Assembly (NCBI RefSeq): GCF_030151085.1
Contig: NZ_JASLER010000001.1
Coordinates: 50,319-114,318 of the forward strand
Origin: Bacteroides sp.
GTDB lineage: Bacteria > Bacteroidota > Bacteroidia > Bacteroidales > Bacteroidaceae
Length of the DNA stretch: 64,000 bases
Direction: 5' to 3'
Position 1 is the stretch's first letter; every line of letters begins with the position of its first letter. The position numbers and the translations under genes are program-made. The notes under the pieces are model-generated. The model saw only the letters and a list, made by a program, of their open reading frames with translations, ran no database searches and had not been told where the DNA came from. Shown piece after piece: positions 28,878 through 37,829 of the stretch.

Positions 28878-30233
28878 ATGGTTAAGAAACTAATTCTTTT
28901 TGCAGCTTTTACCTTGCTTGTACTAGGTGTTTCTGCGCAACAAGATACGTTGAAGTATCGCATCAGCCTGAAAGATAAGGCTGCTACAACTTACTCTTTG
29001 GACCGTCCGGAAGCATTCCTCTCTGAAAAAGCGATTGCACGTCGCCAGAAACAGAATTTACCGATAGACTCTACGGATTTGCCGGTATGTCGTAAATACA
29101 TTGATGAAATCCGTAATAAGGGGGTTAATGTCGTAGTTACGGGAAAGTGGGAGAATTTTGTTACGGTTTCCTGCAATGATTCTACATTGATAGATGGTAT
29201 TGCTGCATTACCCTTTGTTCTTGCTACTGAAAAAGTATGGATGGCTCCCAAAGGAGAACCAATGGTTGCTAAACGTGATTCATTGATAAATAAACCTACT
29301 GTACATAAGGATAGTATTTATGGTCTTGCTCTTGATCAGATTCAACTTAGTAATGGTAATAAATTGCATGAAGCCGGTTTTAAAGGTAAAGGAATGACAA
29401 TTGCTGTGATCGATGCAGGTTTCCATAATGCGGATAAGATTAAAGCAATGAAGAAAATCCGTGTCTTGGGTACGAAAGATTTTGTAAATCCCCAGGCGGA
29501 TATTTTTGCTGAGAGCAGTCATGGTATGATGGTACTTTCATGTATGGGAATGAACAAACCTGATGTTATGATTGGTACAGCTCCTGAAGCTTCCTTTTGG
29601 TTGCTTCGTAGTGAAGATGAGGCTTCGGAGCATTTGGTAGAACAGGATTATTGGGCTGCTGCGGTGGAATTTGCCGATAGCGTAGGAGTTGACGTGCTTA
29701 ATACCTCATTGGGATATTACTCTTTTGATGATAAGTCGAAAGATTATAAATACCGTGATTTAGACGGACACCATGCACTAATGTCCCGTCAGGCATCACG
29801 CATTGCAGATAAAGGTATGATACTGGTTTGCAGCGCAGGAAATTCGGGAATGGGTTCTTGGAAAAAGCTTACTCCTCCGGGAGATGCCGAGAATGTGCTG
29901 ACCGTCGGTGCTATTGATAAGAATGGATTATTAGCACCTTTCTCTTCTATCGGAAATACAGCTGACAACCGGATAAAACCGGATGTTGTTGCAGTAGGTT
30001 TGGGCTCTGATGTCATGGGTACGAGTGGCAATCAAGCTAAGGCAAACGGTACTTCTTTCTCTTCACCGATCATGTGCGGAATGGTGGCTTGTTTGTGGCA
30101 GGCGCGTCCGGAACTTACTGCTAAAGAAGTAATAGAATTGGTACGCAAATCGGGTGATCGTGCTGCATTCCCTGATAATATCTATGGATATGGACTACCT
30201 GATATGTGGAAGGCTTACAATAGCGGGAAATAA
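28878..30233 (+). CDS. Secreted S8 (subtilisin-type) serine protease
   Basis: This is an exported protease of 451 aa from ATG 28878, which starts a clean signal peptide (MVKKLILFAAF..., ending GVSAQQ). The longer frame overlapping mnmA lacks one. The catalytic triad is Asp179 (AVIDAG), His215 (SSHGMMV) and Ser393 (NGTSFSSP), with the oxyanion Asn in SAGNSG. The first 150 residues look like a propeptide. No type IX sorting domain is seen at the C-terminus. The stop overlaps the xseA start by one base (TAATG), so the two are translationally coupled although their functions look unrelated. Confidence 0.9.
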   Translation: MVKKLILFAAFTLLVLGVSAQQDTLKYRISLKDKAATTYSLDRPEAFLSEKAIARRQKQNLPIDSTDLPVCRKYIDEIRNKGVNVVVTGKWENFVTVSCNDSTLIDGIAALPFVLATEKVWMAPKGEPMVAKRDSLINKPTVHKDSIYGLALDQIQLSNGNKLHEAGFKGKGMTIAVIDAGFHNADKIKAMKKIRVLGTKDFVNPQADIFAESSHGMMVLSCMGMNKPDVMIGTAPEASFWLLRSEDEASEHLVEQDYWAAAVEFADSVGVDVLNTSLGYYSFDDKSKDYKYRDLDGHHALMSRQASRIADKGMILVCSAGNSGMGSWKKLTPPGDAENVLTVGAIDKNGLLAPFSSIGNTADNRIKPDVVAVGLGSDVMGTSGNQAKANGTSFSSPIMCGMVACLWQARPELTAKEVIELVRKSGDRAAFPDNIYGYGLPDMWKAYNSGK

Positions 30234-31465
30234 TGGAAGCTCTCTCTTTATATGATCTGAATGCTTTGGTACGTCGAAGCATAGAGCAATGCTTGCCCGA
30301 TGAATTCTGGGTGCAAGCAGAGTTGAGTGATGTGCGTACCAATAGTACGGGTCATTGTTACTTGGAGTTCATACAGAAAGATCCTCGTAGCAATAACTTG
30401 ATAGCCAAAGCTCGTGGTACAATTTGGGCAAATGTATTCCGTTTATTGAAACCGTATTTTGAGGAGGCTACGGGACAGGCATTTGTCTCAGGTATCAAGG
30501 TATTGATACAGGTAACAGTTAGTTTCCACGAACTTTATGGATTTAGTTTAACTGTACAAGATATTGATCCGACTTATACATTGGGCGATATGGCACGTCG
30601 TCGCAAGGAGATTCTGAAGCAACTTGAAGAAGAAGGCGTACTTACACTGAATAAAGAGTTGGATATGCCTCCTCTTCCGCAACGGATTGCTGTTATTTCT
30701 TCCCCTACGGCAGCAGGTTACGACGATTTCTGCCATCAATTGCAAAATAATTCCCGTGGTTTCTATTTCTATACGGAATTATTTCCAGCTTTGATGCAGG
30801 GTGACCGTGTGGAAGATTCTGTTTTATCAGCTCTTGATAAAGTCAATGCCCGGCTGACGGAGTTTGATGTCGTCGTTATTATCCGCGGAGGAGGTGCTAC
30901 ATCCGACCTTTCCGGTTTTGATACTTATCTTCTTGCAGCCTCTTGTGCACAATTTCCATTACCTATTATTACAGGTATCGGACATGAAAGGGATGATACA
31001 GTGCTTGATTCTGTGGCACATACCCGTGTAAAAACTCCTACGGCTGCTGCTGAATTTCTGATAGAATCTATGAATGATGCTGCGGATGAACTGGAATTGC
31101 TTGCTGCCCGTTTGCAAGAAAGTGTTCGCAATTTATTGTCTCAGGAACAACGCAAGTTGGTTGCTTATAAAAATCGGATTCCTTCTTCCGCTTATCGGCG
31201 GATATCCAGTGCCAAGTTGACTTTGCTCACAGCAAAGAAAGATATAGCTCAGGTTGTGACTTCTTCATTATCCCGTCATCGTCATCGTTTGGAATTATTG
31301 CAGCAACGATTGGTGGATGCTTCACCCGAAAAGCAGCTTGCTCGTGGGTATAGTATTACGTTGAAAGACGGGAAGGTAGTGAAGAATGCAAAAGAATTGC
31401 AAGCGGATGATGAAATAATTACTTGTTTACAATATGGTAAAGTGACTTCAATTGTAAATATTTAG
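30233..31465 (+). CDS. xseA: Exodeoxyribonuclease VII large subunit
   Basis: This is the catalytic subunit of ExoVII, which degrades single-stranded DNA from both ends and acts in DNA repair. The 410 residues include the N-terminal OB fold (DEFWVQAELSDVRTNSTGHCYLEF), the catalytic core with RIAVISSPTAAGYDDF, the conserved RGGGATSDLSGFD and TGIGHERDDTVLD, and a coiled-coil region near 290-370. The start overlaps the S8 protease stop. The partner gene xseB lies 479 bp downstream, with a small lipoprotein gene in between. Confidence 0.96.
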   Translation: MEALSLYDLNALVRRSIEQCLPDEFWVQAELSDVRTNSTGHCYLEFIQKDPRSNNLIAKARGTIWANVFRLLKPYFEEATGQAFVSGIKVLIQVTVSFHELYGFSLTVQDIDPTYTLGDMARRRKEILKQLEEEGVLTLNKELDMPPLPQRIAVISSPTAAGYDDFCHQLQNNSRGFYFYTELFPALMQGDRVEDSVLSALDKVNARLTEFDVVVIIRGGGATSDLSGFDTYLLAASCAQFPLPIITGIGHERDDTVLDSVAHTRVKTPTAAAEFLIESMNDAADELELLAARLQESVRNLLSQEQRKLVAYKNRIPSSAYRRISSAKLTLLTAKKDIAQVVTSSLSRHRHRLELLQQRLVDASPEKQLARGYSITLKDGKVVKNAKELQADDEIITCLQYGKVTSIVNI

Positions 31466-31537
31466 CTCTATGTGTGCAGTGTTTTATAAATCACTGCATT
31501 TATATAAATATGTTTAAACCATTTAAAATGAACTAAT

Positions 31538-31936
31538 ATGAAGACACAAAACCTATTTAGTATGCTGATGCTGGTGTTTATGGCATTTAGCTTTATCTCA
31601 TGTGCTGATGAAGACAATACAGTTGAAATCTCTCAATTGGAGGGTCTGTGGTTTGTAAAAGAACCAGTCCTTGAAGATGATTATGTAACCAGTTATACGT
31701 TTAAAGCTGACAAGACATGTGAGATCTATACAGGAAGCCCCTTGTCTAATGGAATTCCCCTTTATCGTACTTATCAGATAAGTAATGATAAGAAACTGGT
31801 TACGATATTTGATAAAGAAGGGCACTATACAGAACAGTATCATATTCTAAAGTTAACATCTGATGAAATGAAATGGGAAAATGCGTCGCCCAAAGATGGA
31901 AATTCTGATAAGCGACTTGAAAAGTATAAAGACTAA
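31538..31936 (+). CDS. Small lipocalin-like lipoprotein of unknown function
   Basis: This is a lipoprotein of 132 aa with signal and lipobox ending FISCADED. The remaining 105 residues have the alternating beta-strand pattern of lipocalin-like proteins (LEGLWFVKEP near the start, then YTFKADKTCEIY and TYQISNDKKLVTIF). I do not recognise a specific family. It lies between xseA and xseB with only 8 bp to xseB. That suggests co-transcription, but nothing connects it to exonuclease function. Confidence 0.75.
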   Translation: MKTQNLFSMLMLVFMAFSFISCADEDNTVEISQLEGLWFVKEPVLEDDYVTSYTFKADKTCEIYTGSPLSNGIPLYRTYQISNDKKLVTIFDKEGHYTEQYHILKLTSDEMKWENASPKDGNSDKRLEKYKD

Positions 31937-31944
31937 TTTTATTT

Positions 31945-32160
31945 ATGCCAGCAACCAAGAAAAAAGAAACCTACTCCGAAGCCATGGCGCGTTTGGAGAA
32001 AATTGTCAGCCAGATAGACAATAACGAATTAGAGATAGATGCGCTTGCCGAGAAGATAAAAGAGGCGAACGAGATTATTGCGTTTTGCAGCGATAAATTG
32101 ACCAAAGCCGACCGTGAAATTGAAAAATTACTGTCGGAGAAGCGGGAATGTGAAGAATAA
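31945..32160 (+). CDS. xseB: Exodeoxyribonuclease VII small subunit
   Basis: This is a 71-aa, mostly helical protein with the ExoVII small-subunit pattern: YSEAMARLEKIVSQIDNNELEIDALAEKIKEANEI is the family signature region, continuing with FCSDKLTKADREIEKLL. Several copies bind the large subunit to form the active enzyme. The length is normal. It is separated from xseA by the small lipoprotein gene. Confidence 0.93.
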   Translation: MPATKKKETYSEAMARLEKIVSQIDNNELEIDALAEKIKEANEIIAFCSDKLTKADREIEKLLSEKRECEE

Positions 32161-32164
32161 AAGC

Positions 32165-32172
32165 TACTTTTG
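32165..32172 (+). promoter_or_regulatory. -7 box of ilvE promoter
   Basis: TACTTTTG lies 40 bp upstream of the ilvE ATG and just after the xseB stop, which supports a separate transcript for ilvE. Confidence 0.5.
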
Positions 32173-32212
32173 TTGCAAAATATACGTAATAAGGTAACTA
32201 ATACTTTGAGAT

Positions 32213-33232
32213 ATGAAGGAACTTGATTGGGCTAATCTGCCTTTCGGATATATGAAGACAGATTACAATGTGAGAATTTATCATCGTAACGGACAATGGG
32301 GTGAACTGGAAGTTTGCAGTGAGGAAACGATTCCTATGCACATGGCTGCTACCTGTTTGCATTATGGTCAGGAAGCTTTTGAAGGTTTGAAAGCATTCCG
32401 TGGTAAAGACGGTAAAGTGCGTATTTTCCGTTTGGAAGAGAATGCTGCTCGTCTGCAATCTACTTGTCAGGGAATCCTGATGGCCGAATTACCTACTGAA
32501 CGTTTCAAAGAAGCCATTCTGAAGGTTGTGAAACTGAATGAACGTTTCATTCCTCCTTATGAATCGGGTGCTTCCTTATATATACGTCCGTTGTTGGTAG
32601 GTACAGGTGCACAAGTTGGTGTACATCCGGCTAATGAATACCTGTTTGTGGTATTTGTTACACCGGTAGGTCCTTACTTCAAAGGCGGTTTCTCAACGAA
32701 TCCATACGTTATTATTCGCGAATTCGACCGTTCTGCTCCTTTGGGCACAGGTATCTATAAAGTTGGTGGTAACTATGCAGCTAGTTTGCGTGCCAATAAG
32801 AAAGCACATGACTTGGGCTATGCTTGCGAATTTTATTTGGATGCCAAAGAAAAGAAATACATCGACGAATGCGGTGCTGCCAACTTCTTCGGTATCAAAG
32901 ATAATACTTATATCACTCCGAAATCTACTTCCATTCTGCCCTCTATCACCAATAAGAGTTTGATGCAGTTGGCAGAAGATATGGGCATGAAGGTGGAACG
33001 TCGTCCGGTTCCCGAAGAAGAACTGCTGACTTTCGAAGAAGCCGGTGCTTGCGGTACTGCTGCCGTAATCAGTCCTATCGAACGCATTGATGATGTAGAG
33101 AATGGTAAATCTTATGTTATTTCTAAAGATGGTAAACCCGGACCTATTTGTACGAAGTTATATAATAAGCTGCGTGCTATTCAGTACGGTGATGAACCGG
33201 ATACTCACAATTGGGTAACTATTGTAGAATAA
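32213..33232 (+). CDS. ilvE: Branched-chain amino acid aminotransferase
   Basis: This is a cytoplasmic PLP-dependent transaminase for the last step of valine, leucine and isoleucine synthesis. The 339 residues match the large BCAT subgroup: GQEAFEGLKAFRGKDGKVRIFR near residue 50, IYKVGGNYAASL with the PLP-linked Lys, and EFYLDAKEKKYIDECGAANFF, followed by GACGTAAVISPI. It has its own -7 box. A long inverted repeat lies directly after the stop. Confidence 0.95.
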   Translation: MKELDWANLPFGYMKTDYNVRIYHRNGQWGELEVCSEETIPMHMAATCLHYGQEAFEGLKAFRGKDGKVRIFRLEENAARLQSTCQGILMAELPTERFKEAILKVVKLNERFIPPYESGASLYIRPLLVGTGAQVGVHPANEYLFVVFVTPVGPYFKGGFSTNPYVIIREFDRSAPLGTGIYKVGGNYAASLRANKKAHDLGYACEFYLDAKEKKYIDECGAANFFGIKDNTYITPKSTSILPSITNKSLMQLAEDMGMKVERRPVPEEELLTFEEAGACGTAAVISPIERIDDVENGKSYVISKDGKPGPICTKLYNKLRAIQYGDEPDTHNWVTIVE

Positions 33233-33247
33233 TATATTACTGAATAT

Positions 33248-33326
33248 TTAGGCACGGATTACGTGGGTCAGCATGGTTGTTTGTATATACATAACCCATG
33301 TAGAGGTCTGCGTAATCCGTGCCTAA
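33248..33326. repeat. REP-like inverted repeat between ilvE and trmB
   Basis: TTAGGCACGGATTACG (33248-33263) and CGTAATCCGTGCCTAA (33311-33326) are perfect 16-bp inverted arms. Between them a second, shorter pairing (CATGG and ACCCATG regions) gives a branched hairpin. A related element with core AGGCGCGG-TTATG occurs at 55960-56027. The shared core and intergenic location suggest a dispersed REP-type family. Confidence 0.75.
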
Positions 33327-33365
33327 CATAATAATATAAGTCTGGTTTTTCTTTAATACACACGA

Positions 33366-34124
33366 ATGGGAAAAAATAAATTAGAGAAGTTTGCCGATAT
33401 GGCAAGTTATCCGCATGTGTTTGAATATCCGTATTCCGCAGTAGATAATGTGCCGTTTGAGATGAAAGGTAATTGGCATAAAGAGTTTTTTAAGAATAAC
33501 AACCCGATTGTACTGGAATTGGGCTGTGGTCGTGGAGAGTACACCGTTGGATTAGGACGGATGTTTCCCGATGTCAACTTTATCGGCGTAGATATTAAAG
33601 GTGCCCGTATGTGGACGGGAGCTACCGAATCTTTGGAATCGGGTATGCGGAATGTAGCCTTTCTACGTACAAACATCGAAATCATCGACCGATTTTTTGC
33701 TCCGGATGAAGTTGCCGAGGTATGGCTCACCTTCTCTGATCCGCAAATGAAGAAAGCAACCAAACGACTTACTTCTACTTACTTTATGAATCGTTACCGT
33801 AAGTTCTTGATAGACGGTGGAATTATTCATGTGAAGACTGACAGTAATTTCATGTTCACCTACACTAAATATATGGTTGAGAAGAATCAGTTGTCGGTAG
33901 ATGTAATGACAGAAGATTTATATCACTCCGGTATGGCTGATGAGATTCTTGGTATCAGAACCTATTATGAACAACAATGGCTGGATCGTGGTTTAAATAT
34001 AAAATATATCAAGTTCCACCTTCCTCAATCGGACGAATTACAAGAGCCCGATGTAGAGATTGAACTCGATGAATACCGCAGCTACAATCGCAGTAAACGT
34101 AGTGGATTGCAGACCAGTAAATAG
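33366..34124 (+). CDS. trmB: tRNA (guanine-N7)-methyltransferase
   Basis: This is a SAM-dependent enzyme of 252 aa that makes m7G46 in tRNA. The SAM site reads [16 protein letters not shown], followed by [12 protein letters not shown]. The family segment usually written FPDPWPKKRH appears here as [15 protein letters not shown], a diverged form. [13 protein letters not shown] matches the late SAM/tRNA-binding strand. Length is slightly above the family average because of a charged C-terminal tail ([13 protein letters not shown]). Confidence 0.92.
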   Translation: MGKNKLEKFADMASYPHVFEYPYSAVDNVPFEMKGNWHKEFFKNNNPIVLELGCGRGEYTVGLGRMFPDVNFIGVDIKGARMWTGATESLESGMRNVAFLRTNIEIIDRFFAPDEVAEVWLTFSDPQMKKATKRLTSTYFMNRYRKFLIDGGIIHVKTDSNFMFTYTKYMVEKNQLSVDVMTEDLYHSGMADEILGIRTYYEQQWLDRGLNIKYIKFHLPQSDELQEPDVEIELDEYRSYNRSKRSGLQTSK

Positions 34125-34177
34125 CTGAGCTTGCAGTTGCAAAATTGTACATTGTAAATTACTAAATTGTAAATAGA

Positions 34178-35278
34178 ATGACTCTATATCCTAAACTAAT
34201 TTTGGATGCACTGGCTACAGTGCGTTATCCCGGTACGGGGAAGAATCTCGTGGATGCTGAAATGGTAGCCGATAATATGCGCATCGATGGAATGAAAGTC
34301 AGCTTCTCGTTGACATTTGAGAAGCCGACTGATCCGTTTATGAAATCTATGCTAAAAGCTGCCGAGACGGCTATACATACATATGTTTCGCCGGAAGTGG
34401 AAGTAGTAATTACTACGGAAAGCCGCCAGGTTGCCCGTCCTGAAGTAAGCAAACTACTGCCACAAGTGAAAAATATTATTGGGGTTTCTTCCGGTAAAGG
34501 TGGGGTAGGCAAGTCTACGGTTGCAGCCAATCTTGCTGTTTCTTTGGCGAAATTGGGATATAAGGTAGGTTTACTGGATGCAGACATCTTCGGTCCATCA
34601 GTTCCTAAAATGTTTCAGGTAGAAGATGCACGTCCTTTGGCTAAGAATATAGATGGACGTGAATTGATTATTCCGATCGAGAGATATGGAATCAAGTTGC
34701 TTTCTATAGGTTTCTTTGTCGATCCGGATCAGGCTACTTTATGGCGTGGTGGTATGGCAAGCAATGCTTTGAAGCAATTGATTGGTGATGCTGACTGGGG
34801 TAATCTGGATTACTTCTTGATAGACCTTCCTCCCGGAACAAGTGATATTCACTTGACAGTTGTTCAGACATTGGCTATGACTGGTGCTATTGTAGTCAGC
34901 ACGCCACAAGCTGTGGCTTTGGCTGATGCACGTAAGGGTATCAATATGTTTACTAATGATAAGGTAAATGTGCCTATTCTTGGTTTGGTAGAGAATATGG
35001 CTTGGTTTACTCCTGCCGAACTTCCGGAAAATAAATATTATATTTTCGGTCAAGATGGAGCAAAGAAGCTGGCGGAGGAGATGAATGTACCTTTGCTGGG
35101 CCAAATCCCTATTGTACAAAGCATTTGTGAAAGCGGAGATAAAGGCACCCCGGTTGCTTTGGACGAGAATACCGTTACCGGTCGTGCATTCTTACAACTG
35201 GCTGCTGCTGTTGTTCGTCAAGTAGATCGCAGAAATGTTGAGATGGCACCTACACAGATAGTGGAGATGCATAAATAA
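34178..35278 (+). CDS. apbC: Mrp/ApbC family iron-sulfur cluster carrier ATPase
   Basis: This is a cytoplasmic P-loop ATPase of 366 aa implicated in Fe-S cluster transfer. It has an N-terminal MIP18-like domain (about 1-90), then the deviant Walker A SSGKGGVGKSTVAANLA, with DADIFGPSVPKMF and DLPPGTSDIHLT. The C-terminal CxxC pair found in many Mrp proteins is missing; the matching place reads FTPAELPENKYYIFG. Cluster binding may therefore use other residues. A strong bidirectional terminator follows. Confidence 0.9.
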   Translation: MTLYPKLILDALATVRYPGTGKNLVDAEMVADNMRIDGMKVSFSLTFEKPTDPFMKSMLKAAETAIHTYVSPEVEVVITTESRQVARPEVSKLLPQVKNIIGVSSGKGGVGKSTVAANLAVSLAKLGYKVGLLDADIFGPSVPKMFQVEDARPLAKNIDGRELIIPIERYGIKLLSIGFFVDPDQATLWRGGMASNALKQLIGDADWGNLDYFLIDLPPGTSDIHLTVVQTLAMTGAIVVSTPQAVALADARKGINMFTNDKVNVPILGLVENMAWFTPAELPENKYYIFGQDGAKKLAEEMNVPLLGQIPIVQSICESGDKGTPVALDENTVTGRAFLQLAAAVVRQVDRRNVEMAPTQIVEMHK

Positions 35279-35314
35279 AAATAAGAGTGCGATAGATACA
35301 TATCTGATTATATG

Positions 35315-35353
35315 AAAAAGGAGCAAGTGCTGTAATGCAATTGCTCCTTTTTT
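35315..35353. terminator. Bidirectional terminator between apbC and the M56 gene
   Basis: AAAAAGGAGCAA (35315-35326) pairs with TTGCTCCTTTTT (35341-35352) around a 14-nt loop, ending in a six-T run on the plus strand. The A-run on the left provides a U-tail for minus-strand transcripts. It serves two convergent genes. Confidence 0.88.
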
Positions 35354-35376
35354 CGTTAATCTTATTTTGGGGATAT

Positions 35377-37110
35377 TTATTGTAACTTAAACATGATCGG
35401 GAAAGTGTACTTTACATTTACCGCCTGTCCTCTTTGCTTGCCTGCTTTCCATTTGGGCATAGCATTGGTTACACGGATTGCTTCTGCATCAAGAAACGTA
35501 TTGGTGCCTTGTACAATTTTAGTATTGGTAACATTACCATCTTTATCAATGATAGTTTGTACTATTACCTTTCCTTGAATACCTGCCTTTTGCGCATCTA
35601 CAGGATATTTGATATTTCTTGACAAGTATTGCATCAGCCCTTCCATGCCTCCAGGGAATTGAGGCATTTCCTCTACCACTTCGAATACTGTACCTATTTC
35701 CGGAGCCGGATCTTTAGAGGCATAACCTACGGCAACAATCTCTTTGGGTTGTTCGTTGACCGGTTTATAATCTTCTTTAGGATCAGATAATCTGAACATG
35801 ATGGGCACTGTATATTTCACTCTGACAGCCTGTCCTTTCTGTATTCCCGGTCTCCAATTTGGCATAGTGCTGGCTACACGTACAGCCTCTCTATCCAGGC
35901 TGGGATCAACACCTCGAAGTACTTTGGTGTTGGAGATGCTGCCATCCTTTTCAACTACAAATTGTACAGTTACTCGTCCTTGTACGCCTTTTGAGTGTGC
36001 ATCTGCAGGATATTGAATATTCTTGCTGAGGTATTCCATTAATCCTGCCATACCACCATTTCCAAATTCCGGCATATGCTCCACAACTTCAAAGACTACA
36101 TTATCACCTTCGTTAATAAGTGAGTCACGCTTCATCTTCTCCGGAACTACCGATAATTCGTTTGTATTCATTGTGCCTTTTTCAACGACAGGCATGTCCA
36201 CAGCCTCCACGACTTCTGTTGCAATCTCTTTCGTGGTGCGTGCCACGGCTTCAATATTGCTGATAATCATAAGTAAGGCTGCCAAGGGAAGGAATGCCAG
36301 GTATTTGGTCCTTCCTATTTCTTTTGTTCTTTTTTTATTCATCATTTTGATGCGTTTTTTTAAAGGTAAAACATTGAAACTATTATAAATTGTTGCTGCA
36401 GCCTTATGATGTGATAATCCTAACAGGTGGTACTGATAGGTTTTGGAGTCATAGCCGTTTTCCAAAACGTGGGCATCGGCCATATATTCCAAATTAGTAC
36501 GGATTTCCCGTTTCATGAGCCAGGCAAATGGATTGAACCAACATAGGATACAAGCCAGTTCACTGATTATGACATCAATGGAATGCCATTGACGGGCGTG
36601 TGTCTGCTCATGAGTCAATATTTCATTCAACTCTTCTTCAGTGTGTGAAGACGGGTTGATAAAAATCCAATGAAAGAAAGAAAAAGGACCTGCTGCCTTG
36701 GGTAGCAGATAAAAGTTAGCTCCATTTATTTGTTCTTTGCGGCATTGATAAGCTAATCGGATAATACCGGTCAACTGAATAAAGAAACGCAAGATTAAAA
36801 GTGCCATTATTCCCCAGTATACAATACTTGCATATTCAAGAATGATGCTTTTCCAGTCAGTAGTAGCGGTTGTGGTTATAACAAACTCCGGTAGTACCAT
36901 ACTGGCATAAAGATCTGCCATAACTACCATAGGTTCTTGTTCTGTTATCCACGTCTGAATGTTCAGTAATGGTACAGCAGCTGAGATAGCAAAGAAACAA
37001 AGTAAGGCAATTCTGCGCCAACCAAAGAACGTATCTTTGTAGAAAAATAACCGATAGAATGCATAGAACAACACTATGGCTACATTGACTTTTAGAAAAT
37101 AGGCTAACAT
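35377..37110 (-). CDS. BlaR1-like M56 metallopeptidase with two TonB C-terminal domains
   Basis: This is an inner-membrane protein of 577 aa. The N-terminal half has about four hydrophobic segments and an M56 zinc protease site, HEQTH (His167, Glu168, His171), followed by a distal Glu in NLEYMADAHVL. After a further membrane segment (YLAFLPLAALLMIISN) the exported part carries two TonB C-terminal-like domains, each with VTVQFVVEKDGSI or VIVQTIIDKDGNV and ending VKYTVPIMF or VKYTFPIMF. In Bacteroidetes such fusions pair with a BlaI repressor, as here. The stimulus is unknown. Proteolysis of BlaI upon signal is the family model. Confidence 0.88.
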   Translation of the reverse strand: MLAYFLKVNVAIVLFYAFYRLFFYKDTFFGWRRIALLCFFAISAAVPLLNIQTWITEQEPMVVMADLYASMVLPEFVITTTATTDWKSIILEYASIVYWGIMALLILRFFIQLTGIIRLAYQCRKEQINGANFYLLPKAAGPFSFFHWIFINPSSHTEEELNEILTHEQTHARQWHSIDVIISELACILCWFNPFAWLMKREIRTNLEYMADAHVLENGYDSKTYQYHLLGLSHHKAAATIYNSFNVLPLKKRIKMMNKKRTKEIGRTKYLAFLPLAALLMIISNIEAVARTTKEIATEVVEAVDMPVVEKGTMNTNELSVVPEKMKRDSLINEGDNVVFEVVEHMPEFGNGGMAGLMEYLSKNIQYPADAHSKGVQGRVTVQFVVEKDGSISNTKVLRGVDPSLDREAVRVASTMPNWRPGIQKGQAVRVKYTVPIMFRLSDPKEDYKPVNEQPKEIVAVGYASKDPAPEIGTVFEVVEEMPQFPGGMEGLMQYLSRNIKYPVDAQKAGIQGKVIVQTIIDKDGNVTNTKIVQGTNTFLDAEAIRVTNAMPKWKAGKQRGQAVNVKYTFPIMFKLQ

Positions 37111-37116
37111 GTCTTT

Positions 37117-37232
37117 TTAGTGATTAGTGATTAGTGATTAGTAATTAGTGATTTGTGATTAGTTTTCGGTGGTTAGTTTTCGGTGATATAACTCATTATA
37201 AGCACATCACTAATCACTAAACGTTAATCACT
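37117..37232. repeat. TTAGTGA tandem repeats with inverted partner between blaI and M56 genes
   Basis: TTAGTGATTAGTG (37117-37129) begins a run of about six TTAGTGA-like units to 37161. CACTAATCACTAA (37208-37220) is its exact inverted match, so the intergenic transcript could fold into a long hairpin. Two GGT-TAGTTTTCGGTG units lie in the loop. Confidence 0.6.
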
Positions 37233-37236
37233 GTCT

Positions 37237-37599
37237 TCACTCTTTCCCTTTTTCAATCATCTCTATTATGTCTTTCAGGTCATTGGTCGAAATCTTCTGC
37301 TCTTTGGCAAAGAAAGAAACCATTTCCTTAAACGAGTTTTCAAAGTAGTTGCGTACAAAACCACTCATGAAGGTGCGTTTGTATTCGCTTTCACGGATTA
37401 GCGGTGAGTACTGATAAGTATTTCCTACTCGTGTAGCACGTATATACTGTTTACGTTCCAGGTTTTTTACGATGGATGCTACTGTTGTGTAGGGAGGTGC
37501 CGGGTTGGGATATTTGGCAACGATGTCTTTTACAAAACAATTGTCCAGCTCCCAAATGTAAATCATTACTTCTTCTTCTTGTATCGTTAACTTTTCCAT
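37237..37599 (-). CDS. BlaI/MecI family transcriptional repressor
   Basis: This is a winged-helix repressor of 120 aa, normal length. It begins MEKLTIQEEEVMIYIWELDNCFVKDIV, with the recognition region PPYTTVASIVKNLERKQYIRATRVG, as in BlaI/MecI. It is transcribed before the M56-TonB sensor protease gene. Repression of its own operon is likely, with the protease as inducer-controlled antagonist. No beta-lactamase gene is nearby, so the output need not concern antibiotics. Confidence 0.92.
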   Translation of the reverse strand: MEKLTIQEEEVMIYIWELDNCFVKDIVAKYPNPAPPYTTVASIVKNLERKQYIRATRVGNTYQYSPLIRESEYKRTFMSGFVRNYFENSFKEMVSFFAKEQKISTNDLKDIIEMIEKGKE

Positions 37600-37626
37600 G
37601 GATAAAGTATTTAAATGAATTCAATG

Positions 37627-37634
37627 CAAATCTA
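37627..37634 (-). promoter_or_regulatory. -7 box of blaI promoter
   Basis: On the minus strand TAGATTTG fits TAnnTTTG, 27 bp before the blaI start. Confidence 0.5.
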
Positions 37635-37782
37635 CGATAATTTCGTAATAAGGCAGTAAACAGTGAGTTAATTAATCTAAATGCAACTGATGTATTTGGG
37701 GGAAGTTTACTACAGTACATCTATAGTGTATAAAAAACTAAAGAATATACCGCTGGATTACTATACTTCTGTGAATATTAAC

Positions 37783-37790
37783 TATATTTG
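37783..37790 (+). promoter_or_regulatory. -7 box of the GH109-type gene
   Basis: TATATTTG lies 39 bp before ATG 37830. A longer reading frame would start at 37788, inside this box, which argues for the later start. Confidence 0.55.
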
Positions 37791-37829
37791 TTCGCTTTTA
37801 ATTTATCTAAATCAAATCATTACAAATTT

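Noticed and set aside
33248..33326. tRNA-like or structured RNA gene
   Set aside because: The arms form one long hairpin without cloverleaf or conserved tRNA bases, and it has a relative at 55960, so a REP-type repeat is the better reading.
37237..37599. Beta-lactam resistance operon because of the BlaI/BlaR1-like pair
   Set aside because: No beta-lactamase or penicillin-binding gene is adjacent, and the sensor carries TonB-like domains instead of a penicillin-binding domain.
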